From CAIJMU01 sp035530275 (GTDB lineage: Bacteria; Spirochaetota; Spirochaetia; Treponematales; Rectinemataceae): 64,000 nucleotides of DNA. The DNA lies in contig DATKVC010000013.1 in assembly GCA_035530275.1 (NCBI GenBank), forward strand, positions 62,001 through 126,000, read 5' to 3'. The notes beneath the pieces are model-generated. The model was not told the DNA's origin and made no database searches. It was given only the letters and a program-made list of their open reading frames with translations. Position numbers and translations under genes: made by a program. Positions 8,596-16,619 of the stretch are shown here, one piece after another; the stretch's first letter is position 1, and every line of letters begins with the position of its first letter.

Positions 8596-9204
8596 TCACT
8601 CGCCGTAGATGTGGGCGAATTCGTGGAGGAGGCCCTCGGCCTTGGGTTTACACTCCCCGCAGACGGTGCCGATCTTCGTGGCCTCCTGGAGGGCGTGCCA
8701 GTCGCGGGCCCCGGCCTTGACCGCATCCTCTATGTCCTTGTCGGTGATGTTGAGGCAGCTGCAGATCACGACGGCGTCCTCGCCCTTGAAGGCGCCGGGG
8801 CGGCCCGTCTTGTCGAGGTAGACGTCGATCGCGGCGCGGAGGGCCTTGTCGCCCAGGACCGAGCAATGGATCTTGTTCTCCGGAAGGCCGCCGAGGCGCT
8901 GGGCGATGTCGGCGGGCTTGATCGAGTAGGCCTTGCGGATAGGAAGGCCCTTTATGACCTCGGAGAGCATCGAGGTCGAGGCGATGGCGCTCGCGCAGCC
9001 GTAGGTCTGCCAGCGCACGTCGGTGATGACGTCGTCGGCTATCTTGAGATGGAAGGCCATCTGGTCGCCGCACTTGATGTTGCCGACCATGCCGTCGGCG
9101 TCGGCCTCGAAGGTCTCGTCGGGGTCGTAGACGTTGCGCGGGTTCGTGAAGTGGTCCTTCACGATGTCGGAATAGAGCCATTTGAAGGCATCGGCGTCGC
9201 TCAT
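8596..9204 (-). CDS. nifU: NifU-like Fe-S scaffold (IscU domain plus BFD-type [2Fe-2S] domain)
   Basis: This 202-residue protein has two domains. Residues 1-125 are IscU-like, with the three cluster Cys in NIKCGD, TYGCASA and IHCSVLG and the conserved Asp after the first. Residues 145-200 carry a BFD-type [2Fe-2S] motif, CSC then CGEC (ICSCLNITDKDIEDA, GTVCGEC). It lacks the third C-terminal NifU domain of Azotobacter. It accepts sulfur from the NifS encoded just upstream and assembles nascent clusters. It follows nifS with a 9-bp gap, and its stop codon overlaps the region where the MutY-like frame begins. Confidence 0.93.
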   Translation of the reverse strand: MSDADAFKWLYSDIVKDHFTNPRNVYDPDETFEADADGMVGNIKCGDQMAFHLKIADDVITDVRWQTYGCASAIASTSMLSEVIKGLPIRKAYSIKPADIAQRLGGLPENKIHCSVLGDKALRAAIDVYLDKTGRPGAFKGEDAVVICSCLNITDKDIEDAVKAGARDWHALQEATKIGTVCGECKPKAEGLLHEFAHIYGE

Positions 9205-9213
9205 GTGGTCCTC

Positions 9214-10410
9214 TCAGTTCGCCGCGGTCGCGGGGCGCAGGGTGGAAAAGCGGCGGAGCCGCTTGATGATGGGAGGGAGTTTCTCGAGCACATAATCGAC
9301 CTCGGCCTCGGTCGTACCCCGGCCCAGGGAAAAGCGGATGGAGCCGTGGGCGTATTCGGGACCGACCCCCGTGGCCATGAGGACATGGGAGGGCTCGAGG
9401 CTGCCCGAGGCGCAGGCCGAACCGGTGGAGGCCTCGATGCCTTCGAGGTCGAGGGAGAGGAGGATCGCCTCGCCCTCGGCCCCGGGGAAGGAAACATCGA
9501 GGGTATTGGGAAGATGATGGAGGGGATGGCCGTTCACGTGGATGTCGGGAACCTTTTCGACGATGCCGGCGCGGAGCCGCTCGCGTAGGGCTCCCACGCG
9601 CTTGCCGTACTCGGGAAGCTCCGCGAGGGCGACTTCCGCGGCCTTGCCGAAGCCGAGGATGCCCTGGTTGTTGTAGGTGCCCGCGCGCACGCCCTTTTCC
9701 TGGTGTCCGCCGCGGATGAGAGCCTCGATCGGGGCGCCCTTGGCGACATAGAGGGCGCCGATGCCCTTGGGGCCGTAGATCTTGTGGCAGGACATGGTGA
9801 GGTAGTCGACCCCGAGGGCGAGGACATCGACGGGAATCTTGCCGACGGCCTGGGTGGCGTCGGTATGGACGCGGGCTCCCACCTGCTTGGCGAGGCGGAC
9901 GACGCCGGCCAGATCCTCGATCGTGCCGATTTCGTTGTTGGCGAGCATGACCGAGACGAGGAAGACCTCGCGGCCTCGGCCCTGGGGATCGAGCTCTTCG
10001 GAGAGATGCGACATGTCGATGCGGCCTGTCGGGTCGACGCCGAGCCAGGTAACCTCGAAGCCCTCGCTTTCGAGGCGCTTGCCGGCCTCGATGACGCAGG
10101 GATGTTCGATGGCTGTCGTGATGACCCGCCTGCGCCCCGCCTTGGGGCCGAGGATGCGGGCCGTCTCGAATACGGTGTTGTTGGATTCGGAGCCGCCCGA
10201 AGTGAAGTAAATGGAAAGGGGATCGGGGGCACCGATGAGACGGGCGACCGAGGCCCGTGCGGTCTCGACCCGGTCGCGGGCTCTCCTCCCCGCCTCATGC
10301 ATGCTCGAGGCATTGGCGAAGACGTCGAGATCCTCCACCATCACCCTTTTCACCTCGGGATGGAGGGGCGTGGTCGCGTTGTAATCCATGTATACGAAGG
10401 GATGTTCCAT
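9214..10410 (-). CDS. nifS: Cysteine desulfurase (NifS/IscS)
   Basis: This 398-residue PLP enzyme takes sulfur from L-cysteine for Fe-S assembly. Evidence: the start MDYNATTPLHPEV; SGGSESNN and TAIEHP in the PLP site; HTDATQAVGK; the Schiff-base Lys in SCHKIYGPKG; and the catalytic Cys loop STGSACASGS of the group I (NifS/IscS) type. It sits between the regulator iscR (8-bp gap) and nifU (9-bp gap), giving a compact iscR-nifS-nifU unit rather than a SUF system. Length is standard. Confidence 0.96.
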   Translation of the reverse strand: MEHPFVYMDYNATTPLHPEVKRVMVEDLDVFANASSMHEAGRRARDRVETARASVARLIGAPDPLSIYFTSGGSESNNTVFETARILGPKAGRRRVITTAIEHPCVIEAGKRLESEGFEVTWLGVDPTGRIDMSHLSEELDPQGRGREVFLVSVMLANNEIGTIEDLAGVVRLAKQVGARVHTDATQAVGKIPVDVLALGVDYLTMSCHKIYGPKGIGALYVAKGAPIEALIRGGHQEKGVRAGTYNNQGILGFGKAAEVALAELPEYGKRVGALRERLRAGIVEKVPDIHVNGHPLHHLPNTLDVSFPGAEGEAILLSLDLEGIEASTGSACASGSLEPSHVLMATGVGPEYAHGSIRFSLGRGTTEAEVDYVLEKLPPIIKRLRRFSTLRPATAAN

Positions 10411-10418
10411 CCTTCACC

Positions 10419-10877
10419 TCACGAGTCGAGTATGTCGCGCAGGGTACGCGACGACAGGTAACCGTCGATCGAATCCTTGAGCCCTAGCCAGAAGCGGCGC
10501 GGGAGGCAGGATTGTCCGTGGGAGCAGGAGTCTTGTCGGTCGACGCAGCCGACCGGTCTGATTTCGCCTTCGAGGGCCTCGACGATCTCCAGCATCGTGA
10601 TTTCGGAAGAAGGCCTGCCGAGTCTGTAGCCGCCCCGCTTTCCCCGCTCCGATACGAGAAGCCCGGCCATCGTAAGCTGGGCCAGTATCCCTTCGAGGTA
10701 CTTTTGCGAGATATTTTCGGCCTTCGCGATCACGGAGGCTGTCACGATGGGCTCGGCGACGCTGAGCTCTCCGTCGGCGTCTTCGCTATGAAGAGCGACT
10801 CCGCCTTCCCCCTCGTTGCGCGCGAGGTGGACGAGGGCGCGAATGCCGTATTGTGCCTTGGTCGAGACCGAAAACAT
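10419..10877 (-). CDS. iscR: Rrf2-family regulator, IscR-like
   Basis: This 152-residue winged-helix protein begins MFSVSTKAQYGIRALVHLA. The recognition helix region is ISQKYLEGILAQLTMAGLLVSERGKRGGYRL. Three Cys (GCVDRQDSCSHGQSC, spacing C-x6-C-x5-C) match the [2Fe-2S] ligand layout of IscR. An acidic insertion of about 25 residues after the first helices (EGEGGVALHSEDADGELSV) is unusual for IscR. AAGGAG precedes the ATG by five to six bases. As first gene of the Fe-S unit it probably autoregulates by sensing cluster demand. Confidence 0.88.
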   Translation of the reverse strand: MFSVSTKAQYGIRALVHLARNEGEGGVALHSEDADGELSVAEPIVTASVIAKAENISQKYLEGILAQLTMAGLLVSERGKRGGYRLGRPSSEITMLEIVEALEGEIRPVGCVDRQDSCSHGQSCLPRRFWLGLKDSIDGYLSSRTLRDILDS

Positions 10878-10889
10878 GGAACTCCTTAA

Positions 10890-10901
10890 TTCCTATGGGA
10901 A
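10890..10901 (-). promoter_or_regulatory. Candidate IscR operator
   Basis: A near-perfect palindrome, TTCC-YATR-GGAA on either strand, lies 12 bases before the iscR ATG and just downstream of the -10 box. On the minus strand it is preceded by a second TTCCC half site. Location in the transcript start region suggests autorepression. Binding by IscR is inference. Confidence 0.45.
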
Positions 10902-10908
10902 TGGTGGG

Positions 10909-10937
10909 AATATATACCGACTCCTCTAAATCGTCAA
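10909..10937 (-). promoter_or_regulatory. Promoter of the iscR-nifS-nifU unit
   Basis: On the minus strand TTGACG (10937-10932) and TATATT (10914-10909) are separated by 17 bases, a strong housekeeping-sigma match. It sits about 30 bases before the iscR start. Confidence 0.7.
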
Positions 10938-11010
10938 TACGAGGGCACAGAGGGAAAAAGCGATTCCCCTCCCTATGGATTTTGCGTTCTTTCTGGTTCA
11001 GGATTAAGGA

Positions 11011-12360
11011 ATGAAGATCGGACTGGCCATCGCCTCTTTCGGACTAGTGCTCAGCCTTCCTTTGCATGAGATTCGGGCGATTCCCTTGCCTGAATCGGTG
11101 GCTCGGGGTTTTCTCGGCCACTTTGTCGCGAAGGACTCCGAGATCGTCGACATGATGGACGAGACGATGAAGGCTGCCTTCGGGGCGGCCAAGGCCGCGC
11201 AGTTCGCCGACTCCCTCGTCGCCAAGGGCGGCACGTTCATAGGGCTCGGCGAGTCGAAGATCGAGACCAAGGACGACTATAGCGTCGTGCTAATCCGCGG
11301 CAATTATGAAAAGATGTCCCTCGATTTCAAGGTCACCGTCGACCAGAAGGGATTGGTCGCGGGATTCTTCGTCTCCAATCTCGCGCCGAAGGCGGAATGG
11401 ACCCTTCCCCCCTACGCCAAGGCCGGCGTTTGGAAGGACGAGGAGGTCGAGGTCGGTGCGGCCGGTTGGCCCCTCAAAGGGACCCTTTCGATTCCATCGG
11501 GCAAGGAGCCCTTCCCCGCCGTGCTTCTCGTACAAGGCTCGGGCCCGAGCGATCGCGACGAGGCGGTCGGCCCGAACAAAATATTCGCCGATATCGCGGC
11601 AGGACTGGCGACCGACGGCATCGCCGTGCTTCGCTACGACAAGCGCACACTCGTGTACGCGAGCGAGATGGCGAAGTCCGCGGAAACCATCGGGGTCGGC
11701 GAGGAGACCGTCGACGACGCGGTGGCGGCCCTGGCTTTTCTCGCGAAGGATGGGCGCATCGACGGGAAACATATCTTCATAATTGGACACTCCCTCGGCG
11801 CGATGCTCGGCCCCAAGATCGCCGCCGAGGCGCAGGCCAGGGGAATTGCCATCGCGGGGCTCGTACTCCTCGCGCCGAGCGCGAGTCCCCTCGAGGACGT
11901 CATCGTCGATCAGTTCAACTATCTCGCCAAGTCAGGGGCGGGTGGAGAGGACCTCGGCGCCGCGGAACTTTCGCGGATCGAGGCGGCGGCGGAGCGGGTC
12001 AAGGCGCTTACGTCCCTCCCTTCGCAGGAGGACCCCGCCCCGGCCCTCCTCCCCCTCGGCATTCCCGCCTCTTGGTGGCGCTCGATCGCCGGCTACGATC
12101 CGGTGAAGGCGGCTCGCGAACTTGCCCTGCCCCTCCTCGTCATCCACGGCTCTCGGGACTACCAGGTCGGGCTCGCGGAGGCGGCCCTGTGGAAGAAGGG
12201 GCTCTCGGGCATCAAGACCGCGAAGGTCGTCCTCATCGACGGCCTCAATCACCTCATGATGAAGGGGAAGGGCCCCTCGACGCCGTCCGAATACGACAAG
12301 CCGGGCCACGTCGACGGAAGGGTGATAGGCCAGATCGCCGGATTCCTCTTCACCCGCTGA
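11011..12360 (+). CDS. Secreted alpha/beta hydrolase with N-terminal DUF3887-like domain
   Basis: This 449-residue protein has a signal peptide (residues 1-23). Residues 25-140 form a domain resembling DUF3887 (a small alpha+beta domain often fused to hydrolases, ending VSNLAPKAEW). The alpha/beta hydrolase part follows: oxyanion strand AVLLVQGSGPSDRD, nucleophile elbow FIIGHSLGAML, acid in VIHGSRDYQV and His in IDGLNHLM. It is probably a periplasmic or envelope esterase or dienelactone-hydrolase-like enzyme; the substrate is unknown. It is divergent from iscR and convergent, with one base between the stops, with the hemolysin-III-like gene. Confidence 0.85.
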   Translation: MKIGLAIASFGLVLSLPLHEIRAIPLPESVARGFLGHFVAKDSEIVDMMDETMKAAFGAAKAAQFADSLVAKGGTFIGLGESKIETKDDYSVVLIRGNYEKMSLDFKVTVDQKGLVAGFFVSNLAPKAEWTLPPYAKAGVWKDEEVEVGAAGWPLKGTLSIPSGKEPFPAVLLVQGSGPSDRDEAVGPNKIFADIAAGLATDGIAVLRYDKRTLVYASEMAKSAETIGVGEETVDDAVAALAFLAKDGRIDGKHIFIIGHSLGAMLGPKIAAEAQARGIAIAGLVLLAPSASPLEDVIVDQFNYLAKSGAGGEDLGAAELSRIEAAAERVKALTSLPSQEDPAPALLPLGIPASWWRSIAGYDPVKAARELALPLLVIHGSRDYQVGLAEAALWKKGLSGIKTAKVVLIDGLNHLMMKGKGPSTPSEYDKPGHVDGRVIGQIAGFLFTR

Positions 12361-12361
12361 G

Positions 12362-13054
12362 TCAGGCGCGAAGGGCGAAGAGGGCGGCGAAGAAATGGCA
12401 GATCGTACCGGCTAGGACGAAGAGATGCCAGACCGGATGGAACCATGCCCTCCGCTTGCCGATCGCGTAGAATAGGGTGCCCAGGGTGTAGGAAAGGCCC
12501 CCGGCGATCAGGAAGGCCGTCGTCGCAGCCGGAGCCGTTGCGACGAAATCCTTCCACACCGCCACGATGAGCCAGCCCATGGCCAAATAGGCGACGAGGC
12601 TGACGACGGGCTTGCGATTGAGGAAGAGCGTTTCGAGGACGATGCCCGCCGCCGCGATGGCCCAGACGGCCCCGAAGACCCACCAGCCCGAACTCTGCCT
12701 GAGGATGGTGAGGCTGAAGGCCGTGTAAGTGCCAGCGATGAGCACGAAGATGGCCGAATGGTCGAAGATTTCGAAGAGGCGGCTCACCTTCGTGAAAGAC
12801 AGGGCGTGATAGAGGGCCGAGGCCGAATAGAGGAAGACCATGCTCGCGCCGAAAACCGCGTAGGCGACTATTCGCCAGGGATCACCGGTCGCCGCGGCCG
12901 AGGCGACGAGGACGACGAGGCCGGCGATCGCGAGGAGGGCGCCGAGCCCGTGGGTGACTGCGTTCGCGACCTCGGGTCCGACCTGGCGCCGCGTTTCGGC
13001 GGCCCCTTCGCGGTCGGTCCGTGCCGATGCAGTACCAATTGCCATGTTTATCAT
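12362..13054 (-). CDS. Hemolysin III / YqfA-type seven-helix membrane protein
   Basis: This 230-residue integral membrane protein has seven hydrophobic helices. Family marks are ANAVTHGLGALLAIAG near the start, the SALYHAL segment after the second helix, FEIFDHSAIFVLIAGTYTAF, and FHPVWHLFVLAG near the end. The conserved Asp and His residues are those of the PAQR/hemolysin III superfamily, which forms a zinc site. Bacterial members are linked to membrane homeostasis. True hemolytic activity is doubtful. ATG 13054 is set by GGAGG five bases upstream; longer frames upstream are spurious. Confidence 0.9.
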   Translation of the reverse strand: MINMAIGTASARTDREGAAETRRQVGPEVANAVTHGLGALLAIAGLVVLVASAAATGDPWRIVAYAVFGASMVFLYSASALYHALSFTKVSRLFEIFDHSAIFVLIAGTYTAFSLTILRQSSGWWVFGAVWAIAAAGIVLETLFLNRKPVVSLVAYLAMGWLIVAVWKDFVATAPAATTAFLIAGGLSYTLGTLFYAIGKRRAWFHPVWHLFVLAGTICHFFAALFALRA

Positions 13055-13185
13055 CTTCGCCTCCAAGCATGTACGGGAATCGCTCGCCCATCGCTTGGGT
13101 TCGACCATCCGGAATGGGAAAGGTTGCAGTCGAGGAAGGGTTGCAGGCTGCGATGGGCGTCGCCCCTCGGCTTCTGCCCTTGGCA

Positions 13186-14052
13186 TCAGACCTTCGGCCT
13201 CGATTTCCTCCATTGGGAGACGAGGTAGGCGGCGAGGGTGACGAGGTAGGGAAGGGCCGGCAGCAATTCGGGCGGGACGAGAGCCACGGATTGGGCCCTG
13301 TTGGAAAGGCTGAGGAGGAGGCCGAATCCGAGGCTCGCGCCGAGTATGCCCAGGGGTCGACGGCCGCCGAGATAGATGGCGACGAGGGCGATCCAGCCGC
13401 GCCCGGCCGACATGCCGGGGACGAAGGCGGCGACCGAAAGCGCGAGCCAGGAACCGGCGAGACCCGAGGCGGCGCCGGCCACGAGGTGGGCGAGGCGCCG
13501 AAGACCATCGCGGTCGAGGCCCGCTGCCCGCGCGGCCTCTCCCCTCTCCCCCGCGGCCCTGAGCCTGAGCCCTAGGGGCGTGAGGTCGTGAGTCGCCCAG
13601 AGGAGGAGACAGGCGAAGAAAAGCGCGAGAGCCGTGGAGCCGTCGCTCGACAGGGCGTGACCCGCCACTCCCTGCGGCAGGTTGACCACGCCCTGGGTCC
13701 CGAAAAGGGCCGATGAAAGCAGGCTCACCAGGGCCGGCACGAGGAGGTTCACCGCGAGGCCTGCGACAAAGACGTCGGCCTTGAGTCTCGTCGAGACCTG
13801 CCCGAGCAATGCGCCTACGAAGAGGCCGGCCGTGAGGGCGGCACCCATCGCGAGGAGGGTCGATCCGGTAGCCGTGGCGACGCCGACGGCGGTGAAGGCC
13901 CCGGCGAGCATGGCTCCCTCGAGGGCTACGGAAAGGCTGCCCGCCGACTCGGTGAACAATCCGCCCATTGCGGCCAGGATGATGGGCAAGGCGGCGGCGA
14001 CCGACGATGTCCCGAAATCGGTGAGCGTTCCGATGAGGGAGGCCAGGTTCAT
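13186..14052 (-). CDS. Nucleoside ABC transporter permease 2 (YufQ/RbsC-like)
   Basis: This 288-residue inner-membrane permease has about eight helices and the BPD_transp_2 marks FTESAGSLSVALEGAMLAGAF and LGLRLRAAGERGEAARAAGLD. It pairs with the 351-residue permease encoded upstream and the fused ATPase. ATG 14052 overlaps the previous stop (ATGA), so the set is translationally coupled. The larger open frame upstream of this ATG is a shadow of the neighbouring permease gene. It is last in the four-gene BMP-type operon. Confidence 0.9.
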   Translation of the reverse strand: MNLASLIGTLTDFGTSSVAAALPIILAAMGGLFTESAGSLSVALEGAMLAGAFTAVGVATATGSTLLAMGAALTAGLFVGALLGQVSTRLKADVFVAGLAVNLLVPALVSLLSSALFGTQGVVNLPQGVAGHALSSDGSTALALFFACLLLWATHDLTPLGLRLRAAGERGEAARAAGLDRDGLRRLAHLVAGAASGLAGSWLALSVAAFVPGMSAGRGWIALVAIYLGGRRPLGILGASLGFGLLLSLSNRAQSVALVPPELLPALPYLVTLAAYLVSQWRKSRPKV

Positions 14053-15104
14053 TTTGCCCCTCCCCTTCCGGCCGAAAGCGCTTTTCGCAGTTTCTTTCCC
14101 GGGAGTTCCCCGCCCTTCGCGGTGACGAGGAGCATGATGAGGGCGATGATGATGGAGGCCGTGGCGGGTGAAAGATCGGAGAGGATGGAGGCTGCCTTTG
14201 CCCCCTCCGCCAGCCAGGCGAAGAGGAGGGAGGAAGGGATGGCGAGGATGGGATCGGTCCCCGCCACCAGGCTCACGGCAAGCCCGTTCCAGCCGAGGCC
14301 GGCGGTCATACCTTGGACGGCCTGCCCCGAGGCACCCGCCGTGGCGAGAAGGCCGGCGAAGCCGGAAAGGGCGCCGGAAAGGCAGAGGGGCCAGAGGTCG
14401 AGGGAAGGATCGAGCCCCTGGGCCAGGGCGAATTCGCGCGAAAGGCCGAAGAGTCCGAGCTCGAATCCGGGCCTGCTCAGGCGAAGGAGCCAGATCATCG
14501 CGAGGGCAAGGGCGAGGGCGACGATAATGCCTGAGCTCAGGGGAAATGTTCCAGCCAACTTGGGGAGGAGATAGGCAGCCGGCAAGGGCCTCATGCCCAG
14601 GAGATTGGAGGCGGGATCGCGGAAGGGGCCGGCCACGGCCCAATCGATGACAATTATGACGGCCTGCGACAGGAGAAAGGAACTGAGGAGGACGCTCGCG
14701 CCCAGCCTGCGCTCCGCTATCGCGGAAGCGAAGGCGAGGAGGGCTCCAGCCAAGGAGGCGATGAGAAAGGCCGAGGGCAGGGCGAGGAAGGGGGAGAGCC
14801 CCTCCACCCTGGAGAGAAAGAGGCTGCCCGCAAAGAAGCCTATTGCGGCCTGGCCCTCGCCTCCGAGATTGAAGATGCCCGCGCGAAAGGCCACGGCCGC
14901 TCCGAGGCCGGCGACGAGGAGGGGCCCCATCGCCCCGAGGAGGGAGGCGAGGCGCCAGGGATCGGATACGGGGGCCAGGAAAAAAGCGGAGAGGGCTCCG
15001 GCCGGATCGCGGCTTCCGATCAAGGCCTCGACGACGGCGAAGCCCAGGGCGGCCAGGACGGCGGGAATCCTCGTGCCGAGATCGCGCTTGACCACGAGCC
15101 TCAT
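14049..15104 (-). CDS. Nucleoside ABC transporter permease 1 (YufP-like)
   Basis: This 351-residue permease has about nine hydrophobic helices. The hallmark stretch FRAGIFNLGGEGQAAIGFF is shared by all BMP-associated nucleoside permeases, and AGLGWNGLAVSLVAG is the second conserved region. It overlaps the ATPase stop and the next permease start by four bases each. With its partner it forms the membrane channel for nucleosides or related purine compounds. Substrate is inferred from family only. Confidence 0.92.
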   Translation of the reverse strand: MRLVVKRDLGTRIPAVLAALGFAVVEALIGSRDPAGALSAFFLAPVSDPWRLASLLGAMGPLLVAGLGAAVAFRAGIFNLGGEGQAAIGFFAGSLFLSRVEGLSPFLALPSAFLIASLAGALLAFASAIAERRLGASVLLSSFLLSQAVIIVIDWAVAGPFRDPASNLLGMRPLPAAYLLPKLAGTFPLSSGIIVALALALAMIWLLRLSRPGFELGLFGLSREFALAQGLDPSLDLWPLCLSGALSGFAGLLATAGASGQAVQGMTAGLGWNGLAVSLVAGTDPILAIPSSLLFAWLAEGAKAASILSDLSPATASIIIALIMLLVTAKGGELPGKKLRKALSAGRGGAK

Positions 15105-16597
15105 TGCAGGGCCTCGCGACGGGAATGGCCGGTGAGATGGGAGGCGAGTTCGTGCGCCATCCCTTCGCCGAGGTTCGCGCCCTCCCAGACCACGGCTCCC
15201 CGATAGAGGACGATGATGCGATCGGCCAGCCTCAGGGTCTCCTCGATGGAGGAAGACAAAAGAAGTATTGCGCCGCCTTCAGTCTTTCTCGCGGCGATGA
15301 TTCCGGATAGCTCCGCGACGCCCGAAATATCCAGACCCTGGCTCGGATCGGCGAGGAGGAAGAAGGCCCGGGGCTTTGCGAGTTCGCGAGAAAGTACGAG
15401 GCGCTGCCTATTTCCGCCTGAAAGGGATGTGGCCTTTCTGCGCATATCCCCCGTGGGGCCGAGGACGGGAGGGAAGCCAGGCGTCCGCCGCGGAGAGCCT
15501 TCGAGAACGGTGAGATTGGCCCCGATGCTCGCCTCGAGGGCGAGGCCCCTGCCCTCGCGATCGGAGGGAACGTAGGCCGCGAGGGAGGAGCGGAGTTGTC
15601 GCCTGGGCCAGTCGCGGACATCGCGCCCTTCGAGCTCGAAGCGGCCCGCCATCGGCGCAGAGAGGCCGGCCGCGATCGATTCGAGTTCCTCGAGTCCATT
15701 GCCGGCGAGGGCGACCACGCCCAGGGTTTCCCTTTCGCGGACTTCGAAATCGACCAAGACCCTGCCACGTGAAATTGAAAGCCCCAAGCCCCTGCTCGCG
15801 GCCACGACCCTCCCGCGCCGCATCGTCATGCCTTCGAGCTTGTCGGTCGCGTCGGACTCACCCGCGGTGACGCGGGAACGCGACATCAGGGCGGGAAGCT
15901 CCCCAGGCGCGAAATCGCCGACAGCGCGATCGGCCACGAGTTTGCCCGAGCGGAGGACGACTATCCGCGTCGCGATGGCGGCTAGCTCCGCCGAGCGGTG
16001 CGAGATGAAGATGATGGCCCTGCCGCTGTCCGCGAGCCTTCGTATCAGCTCGAAGAGCCTTGCGCTCTCCTCGTCGTCGAGGAGGCTTGTCGGTTCGTCG
16101 AGGATGAGGAGGTCGCCCGACCAGGCGAGGGCTCGGAGTATCTCGGCATGGCGGCGATCGGCCGGCGACAGTTCGCGGACTCGGCGCGTGAGATCCAGAT
16201 CTATGCCGGCCGATTTCGCGAGGGCTGCCGTTTCCTCGCGCATCCGCCTGCGATCGAGAAAGAGGCCGAAGCGCTTGGCCTCGCGGCCGAGGCAGATCGA
16301 CTCGGCGACCTCGAGTCCCTCGGCGAGGAAGGAATGCTGGGGGACGAGGCCGATGCCGGACTTTTCCGCCTCGCGGACATCCCCTCCCCTGAGGCTCCTG
16401 CCCCGTATCTCGACCTCGCCGGAGTCGGGAGCGACGAGGCCCGCGACGATGCGGGCGAAGGTGCTCTTTCCCGCCCCATTCTCGCCGACGACGGCGACGA
16501 TCTCACCCCCATCCACGGACAGGGAGACATCGTCGTTGGCGAGGACGCCCGTGCTCGCGTAGAACTTCCGGAGGCCTCGGGCGACGAGAAGGGGCAT
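15101..16597 (-). CDS. Nucleoside ABC transporter ATPase, two fused domains
   Basis: This 498-residue protein has two ABC domains. Domain 1 (residues 1-225) has Walker A GENGAGKST and Walker B LLILDEPTS, but a degenerate signature RELSPADRR. Domain 2 (about 255-495) has an eroded Walker A (LAGNGLEELE, no GKS) and an intact signature SLSGGNRQRL. This asymmetry, one hydrolysing site and one silent site, is the pattern of YufO/RbsA-type ATPases. The domain 1 signature departs further from LSGGE/Q than usual. It lies between the BMP lipoprotein gene and the permease genes. Confidence 0.93.
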   Translation of the reverse strand: MPLLVARGLRKFYASTGVLANDDVSLSVDGGEIVAVVGENGAGKSTFARIVAGLVAPDSGEVEIRGRSLRGGDVREAEKSGIGLVPQHSFLAEGLEVAESICLGREAKRFGLFLDRRRMREETAALAKSAGIDLDLTRRVRELSPADRRHAEILRALAWSGDLLILDEPTSLLDDEESARLFELIRRLADSGRAIIFISHRSAELAAIATRIVVLRSGKLVADRAVGDFAPGELPALMSRSRVTAGESDATDKLEGMTMRRGRVVAASRGLGLSISRGRVLVDFEVRERETLGVVALAGNGLEELESIAAGLSAPMAGRFELEGRDVRDWPRRQLRSSLAAYVPSDREGRGLALEASIGANLTVLEGSPRRTPGFPPVLGPTGDMRRKATSLSGGNRQRLVLSRELAKPRAFFLLADPSQGLDISGVAELSGIIAARKTEGGAILLLSSSIEETLRLADRIIVLYRGAVVWEGANLGEGMAHELASHLTGHSRREALQ

Positions 16598-16619
16598 GGG
16601 TGACGCGGGTCTTTCGCGA

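Noticed and set aside
13100..13125. GGGTTCGACCATCC resembling a tRNA T-loop
   Set aside because: No acceptor stem, anticodon arm or CCA end can be folded around it; other GGTTCGA matches lie inside genes.
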